A DNA stretch of 64,000 nt, taken from the NCBI GenBank assembly GCA_030549775.1, contig CM060175.1:109298688-109362687 (forward strand), read 5' to 3'. The translations under genes were made by a program, and so were the position numbers. The notes under the pieces are model-generated. The model was not told the DNA's origin, searched no databases, and was given only the letters and a program-made list of their open reading frames with translations. Below, one piece after another: positions 34,801-46,874 of the stretch (the stretch's first letter is position 1; each line of letters begins with the position of its first letter). The DNA is from Tamarix chinensis (Eukaryota > Streptophyta > Magnoliopsida > Caryophyllales > Tamaricaceae).

Positions 34801-37800
34801 CAATATTTAATTGTACGATCAATGGGGCTTTTAGAATAGGATCTTAATATCCTTAAAAAAATGACAAAAGTGTTATCCGGTAAGATTTATAAGATCTATA
34901 TGTTGTAAATTATTCACATTTAAACTTTAATAACACGAAAAACTTTTAATTAAGCCCTCAAATAGTTAAATAATTGAGTTTAACATGAAAATATTTGCAA
35001 AGCAAGAATTGCTTCTTATATATGTATACACTTGAGTTCAGCACGAATCAACTTGACAACAAAGTACAAAGCTACATATCAAAGTTAGATGCATAAAAAA
35101 TAACCTAAAACCCATCGCAACGAAGCACAAAGCTCATGCAGTAGGATCATAACTATAATCTACAGGAAAAATTCATCCAAAACACTACACGAAATTGTTA
35201 ATTTGGTTTGCAAGCTTGGAACTAAAGTAAAAAAATGGAGTAGGGTCTAGATCACATATTATCAAAAAAATGGATGATTCAAAATTAAGAAGAAAAAAAA
35301 CAAACCTTGCTTGCACTACTTTTGGTGGGTTGTTGGAGTTTGTCGTGTTGTTGTTACTTGTGATGTACGAGGAAGGAGACGAGAATGGTGAAATAGAGAC
35401 GAGACGAAATGGCAATCTTGGAAAAATTAAGAAATAGGGACGGGAGAAAACAACAAAAAATTAATATATATATATATAATTATATATGTGTGTGTGTGTT
35501 ATTGTTTTACATATGTATATTTAGTTAATTAGTATATTTTCAATATTGACATTGCTTTTTATCTTTAAGTGTATTGGTATACATCGATGTACAGGATGTC
35601 CTTGAGATGCAGGATAACACAAATCAACTATCTCTGTACATCAGTGGTCAGTGGTCGCTGACATACAAAAGATCCTTTTTTTATCTAAATTAAGACGACA
35701 TCGACATTTTGGTTGTGTTTTCGGGACACGGAATAATGTTAATTTCCGTGCTTCCCTAGTTGTTACTAGCCTGTTGGAGTTCAACGCCGCTCCCGCATTA
35801 TTGTAGATCAGTTATTGTTGTTGTTGCTCATCTCGCTATGATGAATATAGAGGTGTGATTCAGAAGAAGAGGTGAGGCAATAATAGAAGTGAGGATGACT
35901 AGAAGAGGAGATTGAGGAATGAACGAAAGGAATGCGAAGAGACTCAAGAGACTCTAGGGTAGGGTTATTTAGTTCAAACTTATTATTTTATTATCTTTGT
36001 AAGCTAAAAATCGTGCTCTATTGAAATTGCGGGATTGGGATCCTACTAATCTGACTTCGATTCTACCTATCATGATAAATCCCGGTTTGATTCTACCGAT
36101 CCTGCTTTGATTCTTCTATCTTTTGGATTCTAAATATTATGTTTGGTTAAATTAGTAGAGTTGGTTGTTGGATTACAATCCCACTGATTCTACCAATCTT
36201 GAGAGGTCTTGCTCCGATTCTATTGTCCATTTGATTCTCTTTAATCTGGGTCGATTTGGTTCTTTCTGATCTTAGCATTAAACGATTTGAAGCATGATTT
36301 TAATAATTTGGAGTTGGCGTAGGACTGTAGGAGAGGAAAAGGAGAGAAGTGGATGGTGAATTAAGTCTTCTTGACTAATATCTAGCCTATTCATTAATGA
36401 AGTCATACCCTCTATTTATTCCTAACATAAGCTACGTTCTAAGCCCTTATTAAGAATCAAATATTCCTTTAGATCCAATAAGATACTATACTAAATAATA
36501 TCAAGGATTCAAATCTCTTAAAAGTAACCAACCAATTATATGCTAAATATTTTTGAGATCATAACATTATTTGAACAAAAAAAACTTGTAGCCCAAGAAA
36601 GGCTCCTAGTTGAGCCTTAACATTACTACCCTTTGTTTCTTGAAAAAAGAAAAAGAAAAAGAAAACATTACTCTCCATTCATTAAGCTTGTCCTCGAATT
36701 TGAAGAAAGGAAAACGAGTCTCAAAAGTAGCGCAAAGCTTCCACGAGCAATATAACCATTCACATCCATGCTATCCATTATGCCTTTTATTACCTTCATG
36801 TTTTTAAAATAAAAAGGTCATCGTGGATTTTGAAAGAAACTTTGATCGTTGATGTCTTTTAATATATGCTCATAAAAATTATTAAAAAATTATATTATGA
36901 AAATATTTTTTAATACGAATATAACAAATTTATTTTTGTATTATAATGTATATACTTTAAAAAAATAAATAGTTAAAGTTTGTCCTCAAAAATTGGCTAC
37001 CCTTCTCCTTTTGCCCCTGAGAATGTGGGCTATTATGGAGAGCATGTATGCCTTTGCCTCACTATTTTTTACGCGATGAAGGTGGTCTTGGGAAAAAAAT
37101 CATGTGATTCTATTAGTGATCCATTCGTTGGCAGCTTCCACAAACCCATTGAGGCATTGATCGGAGTTTTTGGTCCTGTAGCTCAGAAAAGAAAGGGCTT
37201 CGAGAGACTTAAGAAAATTAACTCCTAATATCACAAAGATCTTTCGTGAGGAACAATGTATACAATAGCCGAATCCATTAATATCTATCCCAACATGCTT
37301 GTAGATGCTCGAAGAATGTATCCACTCTAGCTATTCTATAGTTAACTATGAGTCCTACTTGTGGCATGGCCCGTTAACTGAAGGCTCTATTTGCGTTAGT
37401 ATTGACATAGTTGAAAGCACTATTAGCTGAAACTAGTATAGAAATGGGTTTACCTGTTACGGATTAAAAACTATAATGATTAGGGGGCTCTCCTACTTGA
37501 GGAAGCAAGCTTGTCATCTATGGATGCAGACAAGTGCTTTCATGAATGTAGCTCAAACTTTGAGTGCTCTAATAGATCCAGCTTAGACTCTTTAAGTGTT
37601 TTGACTTGGAACTAGAGTTAGTAGTATTTGCTACATTGATGTTAGAATTACCAAGCTCTAAGGATTAGGAACTTCCATCATCATTTGATAGAACTAGTGG
37701 CTAGGGAGTACTAATCTTCGATACGCCGTCAATGTCTATGGCCCTATATCCTCTGGTGCAATCACAACGCAGTGACTCGACTACTATCATGAGTTAGAGA

Positions 37801-40800
37801 TTTTGAAAAAGATCAGCATGGCCTAGACAATAGGGATTGAACCAAAAATGCTCATGGATTATGCTGCAATGAACATGCTTAAACAATTGTCCTCACAAGC
37901 CTGCCAATGTATCATCAACCTGTACTATTGTAGGAGAATGGAGGTGGTTGAACCGGTGGGTATGACCGACTTCTTTTTGGTTGTGAAGGGCCTATAGCAA
38001 AAAAATTGATACTATCGAAGGACTATTGTAGAGGCGGGAAGAGGCTTTGGATGAAACCTCACTTCTGGTTTGGACTAACATTGTTCAGAGGTGGTCGAAG
38101 GGGTCCCCTAAAGTGGAGCGACTTTTGATCATGCAACAGACATTGTAGGCTTTAAGATACCATGACAATAAAACAAGCGACTTTCAGTGATTTGATTGGG
38201 GACCATAATAGTGGGACCGCTCTCAAGGGAGTGAAAATTGTTAGTGGAAGGCAAAGATGAGGGTAGTGGGTTACAAAGGAGGCGGGTGGTGGTCCGAGAC
38301 TCCAGAAACCTTGGTGGTGGCTTGCATGGGTTCGGTAATAGGTCCAGTGAGGTTTGCTGTCAGTGGCATGAGGTTATCTTGCAGTGTTTGGGAGGGTGAT
38401 GGTAATTTTGAGGTTAGGGTTTTGTGGAATTAGGGTTCGAAAAGGGAAGAGTGAGGTAGTGAAAGGCTAGAGAGTGGTGGTGGAAAGCATTACAGAGTCA
38501 GAAAACATTAGCCTAGGCCCTAGGGTCAATGAAGTGGTTGGTGTTGAGGCCTTATGTGGGCGGCGTGAGCAATGCTGTGGTTGTGAGGAGGTAGGGGCAA
38601 CCAAGTTGGGTGGTCGCCAACTAGTTGGGTTACTTGACTGGCCGCATCAAGGGTTGAGTATTCCTTTATTGCTAGAGTTGGTCTTGATTCAGACAGATTT
38701 AAAGCCACTTTTCTACAAAATAACCCTTACTAGTCAAAGCCTCTATACAAGCTGTTTGTGCCTTGATGGCAGTGGCAGAAATTTCCTTGAGTGCCTCAAG
38801 CTCCCGACATATGGCTTTGATACCAATTTGTTAGGGTCCTGATCCAAGGATCTTACCAGGGCATGAGGCACTATCTGATTTGTAGGACCTGTTGATAGGG
38901 AGGTTCTGCGTTTCATATTCTTGTTAGGTTTTATATGCTTGAGTCGACCCATGGAAACTAGACTTAATTAGTTGTAGTAAATTAGGGAATTACATGATTT
39001 TGAATTGTGGGTGGTGCAAGGGGTAGTGTGCGGCTGTCCTTGTGGTGGCTAGAGGTGGCAATTGGGTTGGGCGGGTCGAATCATAGCGGGTCAGGTTATT
39101 TCGGGTTCGAGTCATTGCTTTGTTTGGGTCGGGTCGGGTCGGGTTATTTTGGTTCCGTGTCATTTCGGGTTAACTTGATTGGTACGGTCGGGTTGGTTTT
39201 GGGTCATTTTCTGGTTCACATAACTAGGTGGCTTCGGCCTGTCTGGGTCATTTTGTGCAATATGATGGGTTGGTCTCGATGGGTCTGGGTTGTTTCGGGT
39301 TAACTTAATGGGTCGAGTCGTTTCATGTAATTTGATGGGTTGGATTTGAGTAGTTACGGGTTAACTTGATGGGTCGGGTCGGGTCGGGTCAAATTCGGGT
39401 CCAGGTAATTATTATTTATTATATTGTAAATATTAGAGACAATCATAAAATTACTATTGTAGATAGATGAATTAAGAATATTAGATACACTTTATTTTCA
39501 CAAGTAAATAGTAAAGATATTTATAAATTTTAATAATAAAAAACATTGCATGATTGAATCTAACAAAGATATTTATCATTTATTCTAATTTATTTGATTA
39601 CTTAAAATATTTAATTACTTAAAAAAAATAATTTTACAAAATAAAGGTGATCATAACATGATTATACAATGTATAATTATCATTTATTACATTGTAAATA
39701 TTAGAGACAATTATAAGATTACTAGTACAGATAAATAAAATAAGAATATTATATCTGCTTTATTTTTACAAGTAAATAATAAAGATATTTAAAAGTTTAA
39801 CAATATTATATTTGAATACTTAAGATATTTTTAAAAGTTTAACAAGTAAAAATATCATATATTTATCATATATTATATTCATTTGAGTACTTAAAATATT
39901 TGATTACTTGAGAAAAGATAAATTTATAAAATAAATGTGATTATAAATATGACTATATAGTGTATAATTATCATTTATTACATTGTAAATATTAGAAACA
40001 ATTATAAGATTACTAGTACAGATAAATGAAATAAGAATATTATATGTACTTTATTTTTACAAGTAAATAATAAAGATATTTATAAGTTTTCACAATATTA
40101 TATTTGATTACTTAAAATATTTATAAATTTTACAAGTAAAAATATTAGATATTTATCATTTATTATATTTACTTGATTACTTAAAAAAAATATAATTTTA
40201 GAAAATAAAGGTGATCATAAATATGACTATACAATGTATAATTATCATTTATTACATTGTAATTATTAGAGACAATCATAAGATTACTAGTAAAGATAAA
40301 TGAAATAAGAATATTATATGTGCTTTATTTTTACAAGTAAATAATAAAGATATTTATAAGTTTTAACAATATTATATTTGATTACTTAAAATATTTATAA
40401 ATTTTACAAGTAAAAATATTAGATATTTATCATATATTATATTTATTTGATTACTTAAAAAAAGATAATTTTATAAAATACAGGTGAGTATAAGCATGAT
40501 TATATAATGTATAATTATCATTTATTACATTGTAATTATTAGAGATAATCATAAGATTATTAGTAAAGATAAATGAAATAAGAATATTATATGTACTTTA
40601 TTTTTACAAGTAAATAATAAAGATATTTATAAGTTTGAACAATATTATATTTGATTACTTAAAATATTTATAAATTTTACAAGTAAAAATATTAGATATT
40701 TATCATATATTATATTTATTTGATTACTTGAAAAAAGATAATTTTATAAAATACAGGTGAGCATAAGCATGACTATGCAATGTATAATTATTATTATGTT

Positions 40801-43800
40801 TTAGAATATGTCTAATTTCAATTTTGAAACATCAATGTAAATATTTGAATAAGATTTAAACGAATTTGCTGTTTCGGGCTCAAAAACCTTAATTATGTTA
40901 AATTGGGTAATTTCTTAATGGTTTTTAATTAATTGAGTATACAATATGCTTTAGAATATGTCTAATTTTAATTTTAAACCATCAATTTAAATATTTGAAT
41001 AATATTTGACCGGATTTATAGTTCGTGCTCAGACCCTAATTATGTTAAATTGGATAATTTCTTAATAGTTTTTAGTTAATTGAGTATATAATATGTTTTA
41101 GAATATATCTAATTTCAATTTTGAACAATCACTTTAAATATTTGAATAAGATTTGACCGGATTTGCAGTTTGGGCTCAAAAACCTTAATTATGTTAAATT
41201 GGGTAATTCCTTAATAGTTTTTAATCAATTAAGAATATGATATGTTTGAGAATATGTCTAATTTCAATTTTGAATTGTCAATTTAAATATTTGAATAAGA
41301 TTTGACCGGATTTGCAGTTCAGACTAAAAAACCCTAGTTATGTTAAATTGGGTAATTCTTGAATAGTTTTTAATCAATTGATTATAAAATATGTTTTAGA
41401 ATATGTCTAATTTCAATTTTGAACCATCAATTTAAATATTTGAATAAGATTTGATCGGATTTGCAGTTCAAGCTCAAAAACCCTAATTATGTTAAATTGG
41501 ACAATTCCTTAATAGTTTTTAATCAATTGAGTATACAATATATTTTAGAATATGTTTAATTTCAATTTCGAACCGTCAATTTAAATATTTGAATAATATT
41601 TGATCGAATTTGTTGTTTGGGCTCAAAAACCCTAATTATGTTAAATTGGGTAATTCCTTAATAGTTTTTAATCAATTGAGTATACAATATGTTATAAAAT
41701 AGACCGGATTTATAGTACGATGGTGTTAAGAGTTAGTAATTTTCAATTGGTAAAAATTGTAACTACAATTTCATTAGGTAACCAGTAACTACTATAATTA
41801 CATTTTTAGAGTCTAAGTTTGATTTTCTATTTGTTATAAACTTATAATCTGTGTACTCTGTGTAAACTAATATAATATTTGTTGTTTTAAAAATATACAT
41901 CAAAAGTTGGAGGTATGAGATTTTTTTATTCTAAATGATATTGTATAGAATGTCTAGGCAAAAGTATGAAAAATAAGTACAATTTATAAAATACTATATT
42001 TTTAAAAGCTTTAAATGAATAATAAAATATGTGTAATATATTATTATTATTATTGTTATAATAGATTTTGATGTCTGGTTGGGTCAATATCGGGTCAGAT
42101 CGGGTGAATGTCGGGTCGGGTTGATTTTTATCGGGTTAGTGCCGAGTTGAGTTAATGTCGGGTCGGGTCAACTTTTGTCGGGTCTAGTGGTGACCAACCA
42201 GGTGGCATGGAGGATGAGGGGTTGGTGCTAGAGAGGAGAGGGATAAAAGGGGTGGCTGGGAAATTAGGTCTTCTTGACTTATTTCCAGATTATTCATTAA
42301 TGAGGTCATAGCCTCTATTTATACCTGATACAAGCTATGGGCTAAGCCCTTATTAAGAATCATATATTCCTTAAGATCTAGTAGGATCCCTTAATAATAT
42401 CCAGGCCTCATATCTCTTAAAGTAACTAAACAGTTATGTGGAAGAAGTTTCTGAGATCATAATATTAGGCTACACAAATAAAAATAACTTCAGCCCAAGA
42501 AAGATTTATAGTTGAGCCCTAAGGCTCTGAGTGCCGATCCTTAATAAAATCATGCAGTCAAGCCCTTAAAGTTGCAAATCCATCTTCTTTTATATAGTGT
42601 TTCTGTTTGTCCTCTCTGACTTTGCTTTGTCTTTTTTGAGTTGTTTATCGGAGGTAATTCTGAATTTGTACAAATTGCCATGATTTACTTCTATGAGCTG
42701 TTAGAGATGATGAGACAAATTCCTTTGTTCAGATTGTTAAGGTCTTGGAGTTTGTTGCAAAGAAAGAAGGGCTCCAAGTCCCACTTGGATTTGCTGGCCG
42801 TGTTGCTGTGAAATCAAATAGGAGTTTGAGGAGAGCTTTATTGTTGTTTGAAACTTGTCGTGTGCAACAGTTAAGCATCACAAAGCTTTTGTCAAGTCCT
42901 TATCTTTTTCTCCCTCAAGGGTGGGGGGAAATATTTCATTAGGATGTTTCTTGTTATGGTAGTTGCTTATCCTTCCTCTTTCTTTGCAGGTATCCTTTCA
43001 CAAATGACCAGGTCATACCTTCTATGGACTGGGAGCAATATATTTCTGAGATAGTGTCTGATATGATGAGTGAGCAAAGCCCTAAAAGGTTGGGACCTTA
43101 TGTTTTCTTGGATATCACTTTATTGGAAAGCTTCATATATGTCAATTGTTTGTTTGGTATGTATCACATACTCTAGTCCATAATTTTAGGCTAATGTGTG
43201 CATTGATGCCAGTCTTTTTACTCTGTGCTGAAAATTTTGCATGGTGATGAACATCTCATTTAAGTAAATCATGAATTTTGCTTCTAGACACTTCTGCAAT
43301 ACCTTTGCCATTGCAGTTTGCTGTTACTTCTGCAAGACCACCCAAGTATTTTTCATCATCAGCTTCATAACAAGTGCAGGCTGTCATGTATGTATCACAG
43401 AAAATGTGTCCTCATTTCAGAACACGAATTTGATGTTCTTGCGGCTTTTATGAGCTGTCAGACATTGAAGAGGTTTTGTTCCCCCATATCACTTGACACC
43501 CCCCCCCCCCAATCAGCCACACGCACAAACCTCCCTAATGCCATCCTGAGGCAGTTTCTTTTGTTTATGTTCCCCAAAGTCCCCAACCCCACCCCTTGGG
43601 AGACCAGGTACTCTGGTCTGAGGCTCTGAGCTGCATGACACGTGTTTTCTTTACCTGAAAAGGATAAGACGAAGATGCCAAAATTATGTTCTCCGTATGC
43701 TCCTCAATCATCCTTTTTCTTGCTGGCACAGCCGTAGGATGCATTATTGGTCTATTTTCTTTTTGTTTGCTCACTCCCTCCCTCTCATATCTTGTATCCT

Positions 43801-44859
43801 TCAGGTTATTCCAGGTCCGGGGGAAGTTATATGAGCTACTGGGTAACTGTATACCTCCAGAAACAATTCTGAAGGTAGGGAAATCCGAAACCCTCTTCTC
43901 TCCTATTAGTCCTCTTGCCTAAATAAGTTATCTGATTTGGTTTTCAGAAGCTCCTGTCTGATCTATTGAAGAAATTGGATGCTGAATTGAAGCATGAAGT
44001 GTGCCACTGGGCTGCATATTACGTAAGTTCTTCACTAAATTACCTTTTTTGTTGTAGGAAATCGAAATCAAAATCAAAATTGGTTTTTGTTGAAGACCTA
44101 GGAGAAACTCCTTTATGTCTATGAGGCTGGAAGTTTTGACTCAACTGTTGGTTTAAAGCTGCATCTCCGTCCAGTCTTTCTAGAGTGAGGGTTGGGAAGG
44201 AGGGAATGTTGAGCAGAGAAGGAAAAGAAATGGGAGAGTGTGCAATTTTGTTTTTTCTTTCAGGCATTTCTTAACTTGACTTCTTGGCTTCACTTCAGGA
44301 GCATAGGATGCGTCTTGGACAAAAGGCTATATTCCACCTTGAAGGTATTTACGTTTATTGAAAATGCAGTGGAAATTTCCTAAGAGATGCTCAACTACCC
44401 TATTGATGATAATATCTGTGGATTTGCCATATCTCCATCTGTTCCTGTCTTATATATATGCAAAGTTGTCCGGCATATCAAAATAGGTGGTCTTTTTTCC
44501 GATGTATGCTTGGTGCATCTAGTGACTCACTGTTTTCGTCTGGATGGCTGCAAGCAGTCAGCTGTCTTGTACATATTGCTGTTCCTCCGTTCTTGACACG
44601 GCGTTGGTGGTTGGTTCCCCTCCCCCCTGTTGAAGCCTGTACAAGTATAACCACCTTATGACCCATATCTCCTTGCCGTCTTTCACGACTGTTTCTGTTA
44701 TTTATTTTTCAACTACTATGTGAATTGTGAATCCATGTTTGATCATATGAAGTGGCTGTATTTCTGATGACCCTTGTTTATCAATTTGTAAACATTTCAG
44801 CATTTGTGGCCAAGTTTATGAGCATTTACAAGCGCTTCTTGATTGTGACGTTTGGTTGA
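28886..44859 (+). CDS. RFC3: Replication factor C subunit 3 (clamp loader), 11 exons
   Basis: The coding exons are 28886-28969, 29079-29189, 29332-29364, 33086-33254, 33715-33896, 42733-42869, 42990-43088, 43805-43874, 43948-44022, 44299-44344 and 44801-44859. All junctions are GT-AG, and the exons join in frame to 1,065 nt (354 residues plus stop). The protein is an AAA+ clamp-loader subunit, which in the RFC pentamer loads PCNA at primer ends in the nucleus. Motifs are the N-terminal WVDKYRPK box; Walker [10 protein letters not shown] (41-49), with Lys where most P-loops have Thr/Ser, as in this subunit in other eukaryotes; Walker B VLVLNEVD (133-140); sensor-1 Asn168; and the SRC motif (179-181). 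The C-terminal collar domain follows. Length equals the usual plant RFC3. No stops or frameshifts are present. Introns 3 (3.7 kb) and 5 (8.8 kb) are inflated by transposons. The 3' end lies beyond 44859, with no clear poly(A) signal chosen. Confidence 0.95.
29365..33085 (+). other. RFC3 intron 3 (3.7 kb)
   Basis: GTAAGC donor and TTGTGCAG acceptor. Besides the inverted-repeat element at 30455-31424 it contains AT-rich sequence without recognised genes. A stretch near 32100-32290, with repeated AATATCAATAAAAT/GTGTATCGG motifs, resembles material at 34600-34720 in intron 5, suggesting a shared repeat. Confidence 0.85.
30455..31424. mobile_element. Small inverted-repeat element in RFC3 intron 3
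   Basis: The left end CAGTGTTTGAAAAGGCCTAA is mirrored at the right end: read on the minus strand from about 31424, AAGGTGTTTGAAAAAGTGTG and then CCTAAGGCG. Both ends continue into GCCTAGGCG/CGCCTTAGG-rich subterminal DNA. The middle holds three degenerate copies of a GTCTACTCCTC...CCCTAAGTCC segment (about 30980-31240). I could not find a clear target duplication, so the superfamily is unassigned (hAT-like by appearance). Confidence 0.55.
34545..36305. mobile_element. Unclassified insertion in the left LTR of the intron-5 element
   Basis: This segment breaks the LTR homology. Its ends carry loosely inverted GATTCT/AGAATC and GATCGGTAGAATC-like motifs (AGAATCGTGATTCTGTGTAG at 34551; the CTGATTCTACC and GATTCTAC series at 36050-36230). 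It includes a TA/TG microsatellite at about 35460-35500. There is no coding content. The boundaries are approximate. Confidence 0.4.
38813..38825 (-). other. Primer-binding-site-like sequence
   Basis: On the minus strand this reads TGGTATCAAAGCC, one base from TGGTATCAGAGCC, the complement of plant initiator tRNA-Met used by many LTR retrotransposons. It sits three bases inside the LTR edge at 38829, which supports the LTR interpretation and the minus orientation. Confidence 0.6.
39050..42186. mobile_element. Large hAT-type element, copy A (3.1 kb)
   Basis: It begins TAGAGGTGGCAATTGGGTTG and ends CAACTTTTGTCGGGTCTA, with GGTCGGG-rich subterminal DNA at both ends. GTGGTGGC (39042-39049) and GTGGTGAC (42187-42194) form a 7/8 target duplication. 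The interior has two tandem arrays: a 260-290-bp AT-rich unit, about five copies (39400-40790), and a 150-bp unit, about six copies (40796-41700). No transposase is present. It is inserted in the right LTR of the RFC3 intron-5 element. Confidence 0.82.
39400..41700. repeat. Two satellite-like tandem arrays inside hAT-type copy A
   Basis: Array 1 is marked by ATTTATTACATTGTAAATAT at about 39404, 39675, 39968, 40240 and 40520. Array 2 is marked by GAATATGTCTAATTTCAATT at 150-bp spacing from 40802 to about 41550. Copy B has both arrays with different copy numbers. Copy C has only array 1. Confidence 0.8.
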
Positions 44860-45333
44860 TGGACAAAGCTGGGGTACAGTTACTGCGTGTCCCTGCGCCG
44901 GTGGTGGGGCCCGTGGGGGGATGAGGAAGGGGACCAGAGCGCAGCTGCTATTGTTACTAGTCTTCATCATCAGCCAGTTGTCTTCGTCATCAGGATGTAT
45001 CAGTGAATTTTACATGTTTGCTTCGCCCTTTGTTCTTTAATACTCATGATCGAGAGCCTATGTAGACTTTAAATTGTTGCCACGTCATCTATCGGATGTG
45101 TAATACTGCTGATGAGATTAATGGTAGATTCTTGCATCAGGCTTGTTAGAATTCACCGACAATTCTGGAAATGGTATGTTGGCTGTCCATTGAAATTGGC
45201 AAAAAGAATGATGTGAAATTTCCATTTCAAAATGCTAGTTGCTTTGTCCCTTCTTGTGATCAGCTTCTTATCTTATGTGCAACCCCAGCTCCAGAAAGAC
45301 TGGTCAAATAATAGGCCTGGGAATTCCCCCTTA

Positions 45334-46146
45334 GAGGCCGTTTGGTATATGGTTAATAGGTAGGGATATAAATAGAGTAGATTTTACTTATACGGATATA
45401 GATGGATAAATATAAATACGGATATGGAAGAAGAAAAAATGTTTGTCAGCTATAGATACAGGTAAGGAATATTTATATTTATATTTATCTCCGTATTTGT
45501 ATCTGTTTATTTTATATATAATTATTATTTTTATTTTTGATTTTAAAATAAATATAACATAATATTAAAATTTAAATTGTCATTTTGTTTGACCATAAAT
45601 TAGTTTATCCGTCGGATAATAAATTTATCTATCGAACAATAACTATTAATGGATAAATATAATTTATATTTTAATATATATATATATACATCTTTGCTTT
45701 AAAAATAAATATAGTATAATATTAAAATTTAAATTGTCATAAATTGGTTTATCTATTGGATAATGAATTTATCTATTGAATGATAACTATTAATAGATAA
45801 ATACAATTTTGATAGATATAAATATAGATATAGATGTGTTAGTTGATATTCATTTGAATATGGATATGAATTTAAGTACAAATTTTTTTATCGGATATAA
45901 ATATAGATGTATTCGTTACGAATATATTTTATTTGTATATTTTATAATAAGAGTAGATCAATTATTTTTAAATTTTATAAATTTTATTTAGTTTATTTGA
46001 AATTAAATAATTTTTATTTATATAAATATTTATTTTAAAATTTAATTTAATCTAAAATAAATATTTATTTTTAAAAAATATATATAATATAAAATACGTA
46101 AAATATATATTTTTTTATCCATATTACCTATATATTAAATGACCCT
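45334..46146. mobile_element. Tourist-like MITE downstream of RFC3, itself interrupted
   Basis: The ends are GAGGCCGTTTGGTATATGG at 45334 and an inverted, diverged partner ending AAATGACCCT at 46146. They are flanked by a perfect TTA duplication (45331-45333, 46147-46149). The internal AAATATTTATTTTA...AATCTAAAATAAATATTTA palindrome (about 46020-46070) matches the centre of the MITE at 6878-7115, so the two are the same family. From about 45361 it contains a diverged copy of the small hAT-type element. Confidence 0.65.
45361..45955. mobile_element. Diverged small hAT-type element nested in the MITE
   Basis: It starts TAGGGATATAAATAGAGTAG and follows the same order of GGATATGGATA, TATAATTATTTTTA, TTTATCTATTGGATAAT and ATTAATGGATAAATA motifs as the elements at 47020-47487 and 59492-59989. 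GC-rich positions have mostly decayed to A/T. The right end is not clear, so the boundary is approximate. Confidence 0.5.
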
Positions 46147-46236
46147 TTAGTCTAATCAGAAGTGACGATGCCTGGCGGCTAATTTTTAATTGAAAAAGGC
46201 TACCAAACTTCCAAAGTTGATTAAGTCCATCTTCAA

Positions 46237-46280
<44 letters not shown>

Positions 46281-46615
46281 AATAAAGATAAAATTTTCAG
46301 CCACTGAGAATTAATTGCCGCAATACGGTTTCTTGATCTACCCATGTTGGGATGGATGAGCATAGGTTCAAACAAAGGAGTTGTACACGCAGTTTCTTCC
46401 ATGGTTGGTTGATGCTGACTGCCTGACCGCAATTGTCTAATTTCTTGCGAGGATGATGAAAGTCAATTTCAAGCCTCGTTATTGTTTATACAAGTTTAGA
46501 ATGCATCTGCATTTTTCTTGATTTGCTAAAATGATGTTGACATTGATTCTTTTTTTAATCGAGGCAGCTGGCCAGAAAAAGGCGCCGGGTGGAGATTATC
46601 CTAACATGTCAGATG

Positions 46616-46795
46616 TAGGGATGGCAATGGGTCTCGGACCCGATCCAGACCCGCTAGACCCGCCTTATTTTTAGCGGGTCTGGGTCCATGATTTTTGGAT
46701 CCGACGGGTCTGGATCCACATATATCTTAAAGGGTCTGGGTCTGGGTTTAGTTCTAGATCCAGACCCGACCCGTCAGATCCGTTTAATATACATA

Positions 46796-46874
<79 letters not shown>

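Larger units (their letters stand above)
34333..42522 (-). mobile_element. Degenerate LTR element in RFC3 intron 5, minus orientation
   Basis: Two regions repeat in the same order: 34333-34530 matches 38829-39040 (both start TGTTAG; shared GGGAATTA and GTGGTG blocks), and 36330-36622 matches 42220-42522 (shared TCTTCTTGACT, AAGCCCTTATTAAGAATCA, TAGTTGAGCC). These form two LTRs of about 500 bp, roughly 70% alike by eye. The left LTR is split by an insertion (about 34545-36305), the right by the hAT-type element 39050-42186. A primer-binding-site-like sequence lies next to the right LTR, which makes the element minus-strand. The 2.2-kb interior (36623-38828) has no recognised gag or pol, so it is LARD-like. 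No target duplication was found. Confidence 0.6.
33897..42732 (+). other. RFC3 intron 5 (8.8 kb), built mostly of transposons
   Basis: GTATAA donor and TTGTTCAG acceptor. About 8.2 of its 8.8 kb is the LTR-type element 34333-42522 with an hAT-type element inside. Only about 435 bp on the left and 210 bp on the right look like original intron. Confidence 0.85.

Noticed and set aside
39007..39303. A 98-codon Gly/Trp-rich open frame
   Set aside because: It is a translation of the GGGTCGGG-rich subterminal repeats of hAT-type copy A.
44852..45040. A 62-codon open frame at the 3' end of RFC3
   Set aside because: It overlaps the RFC3 stop in another frame and has no motif; most likely 3' untranslated sequence.
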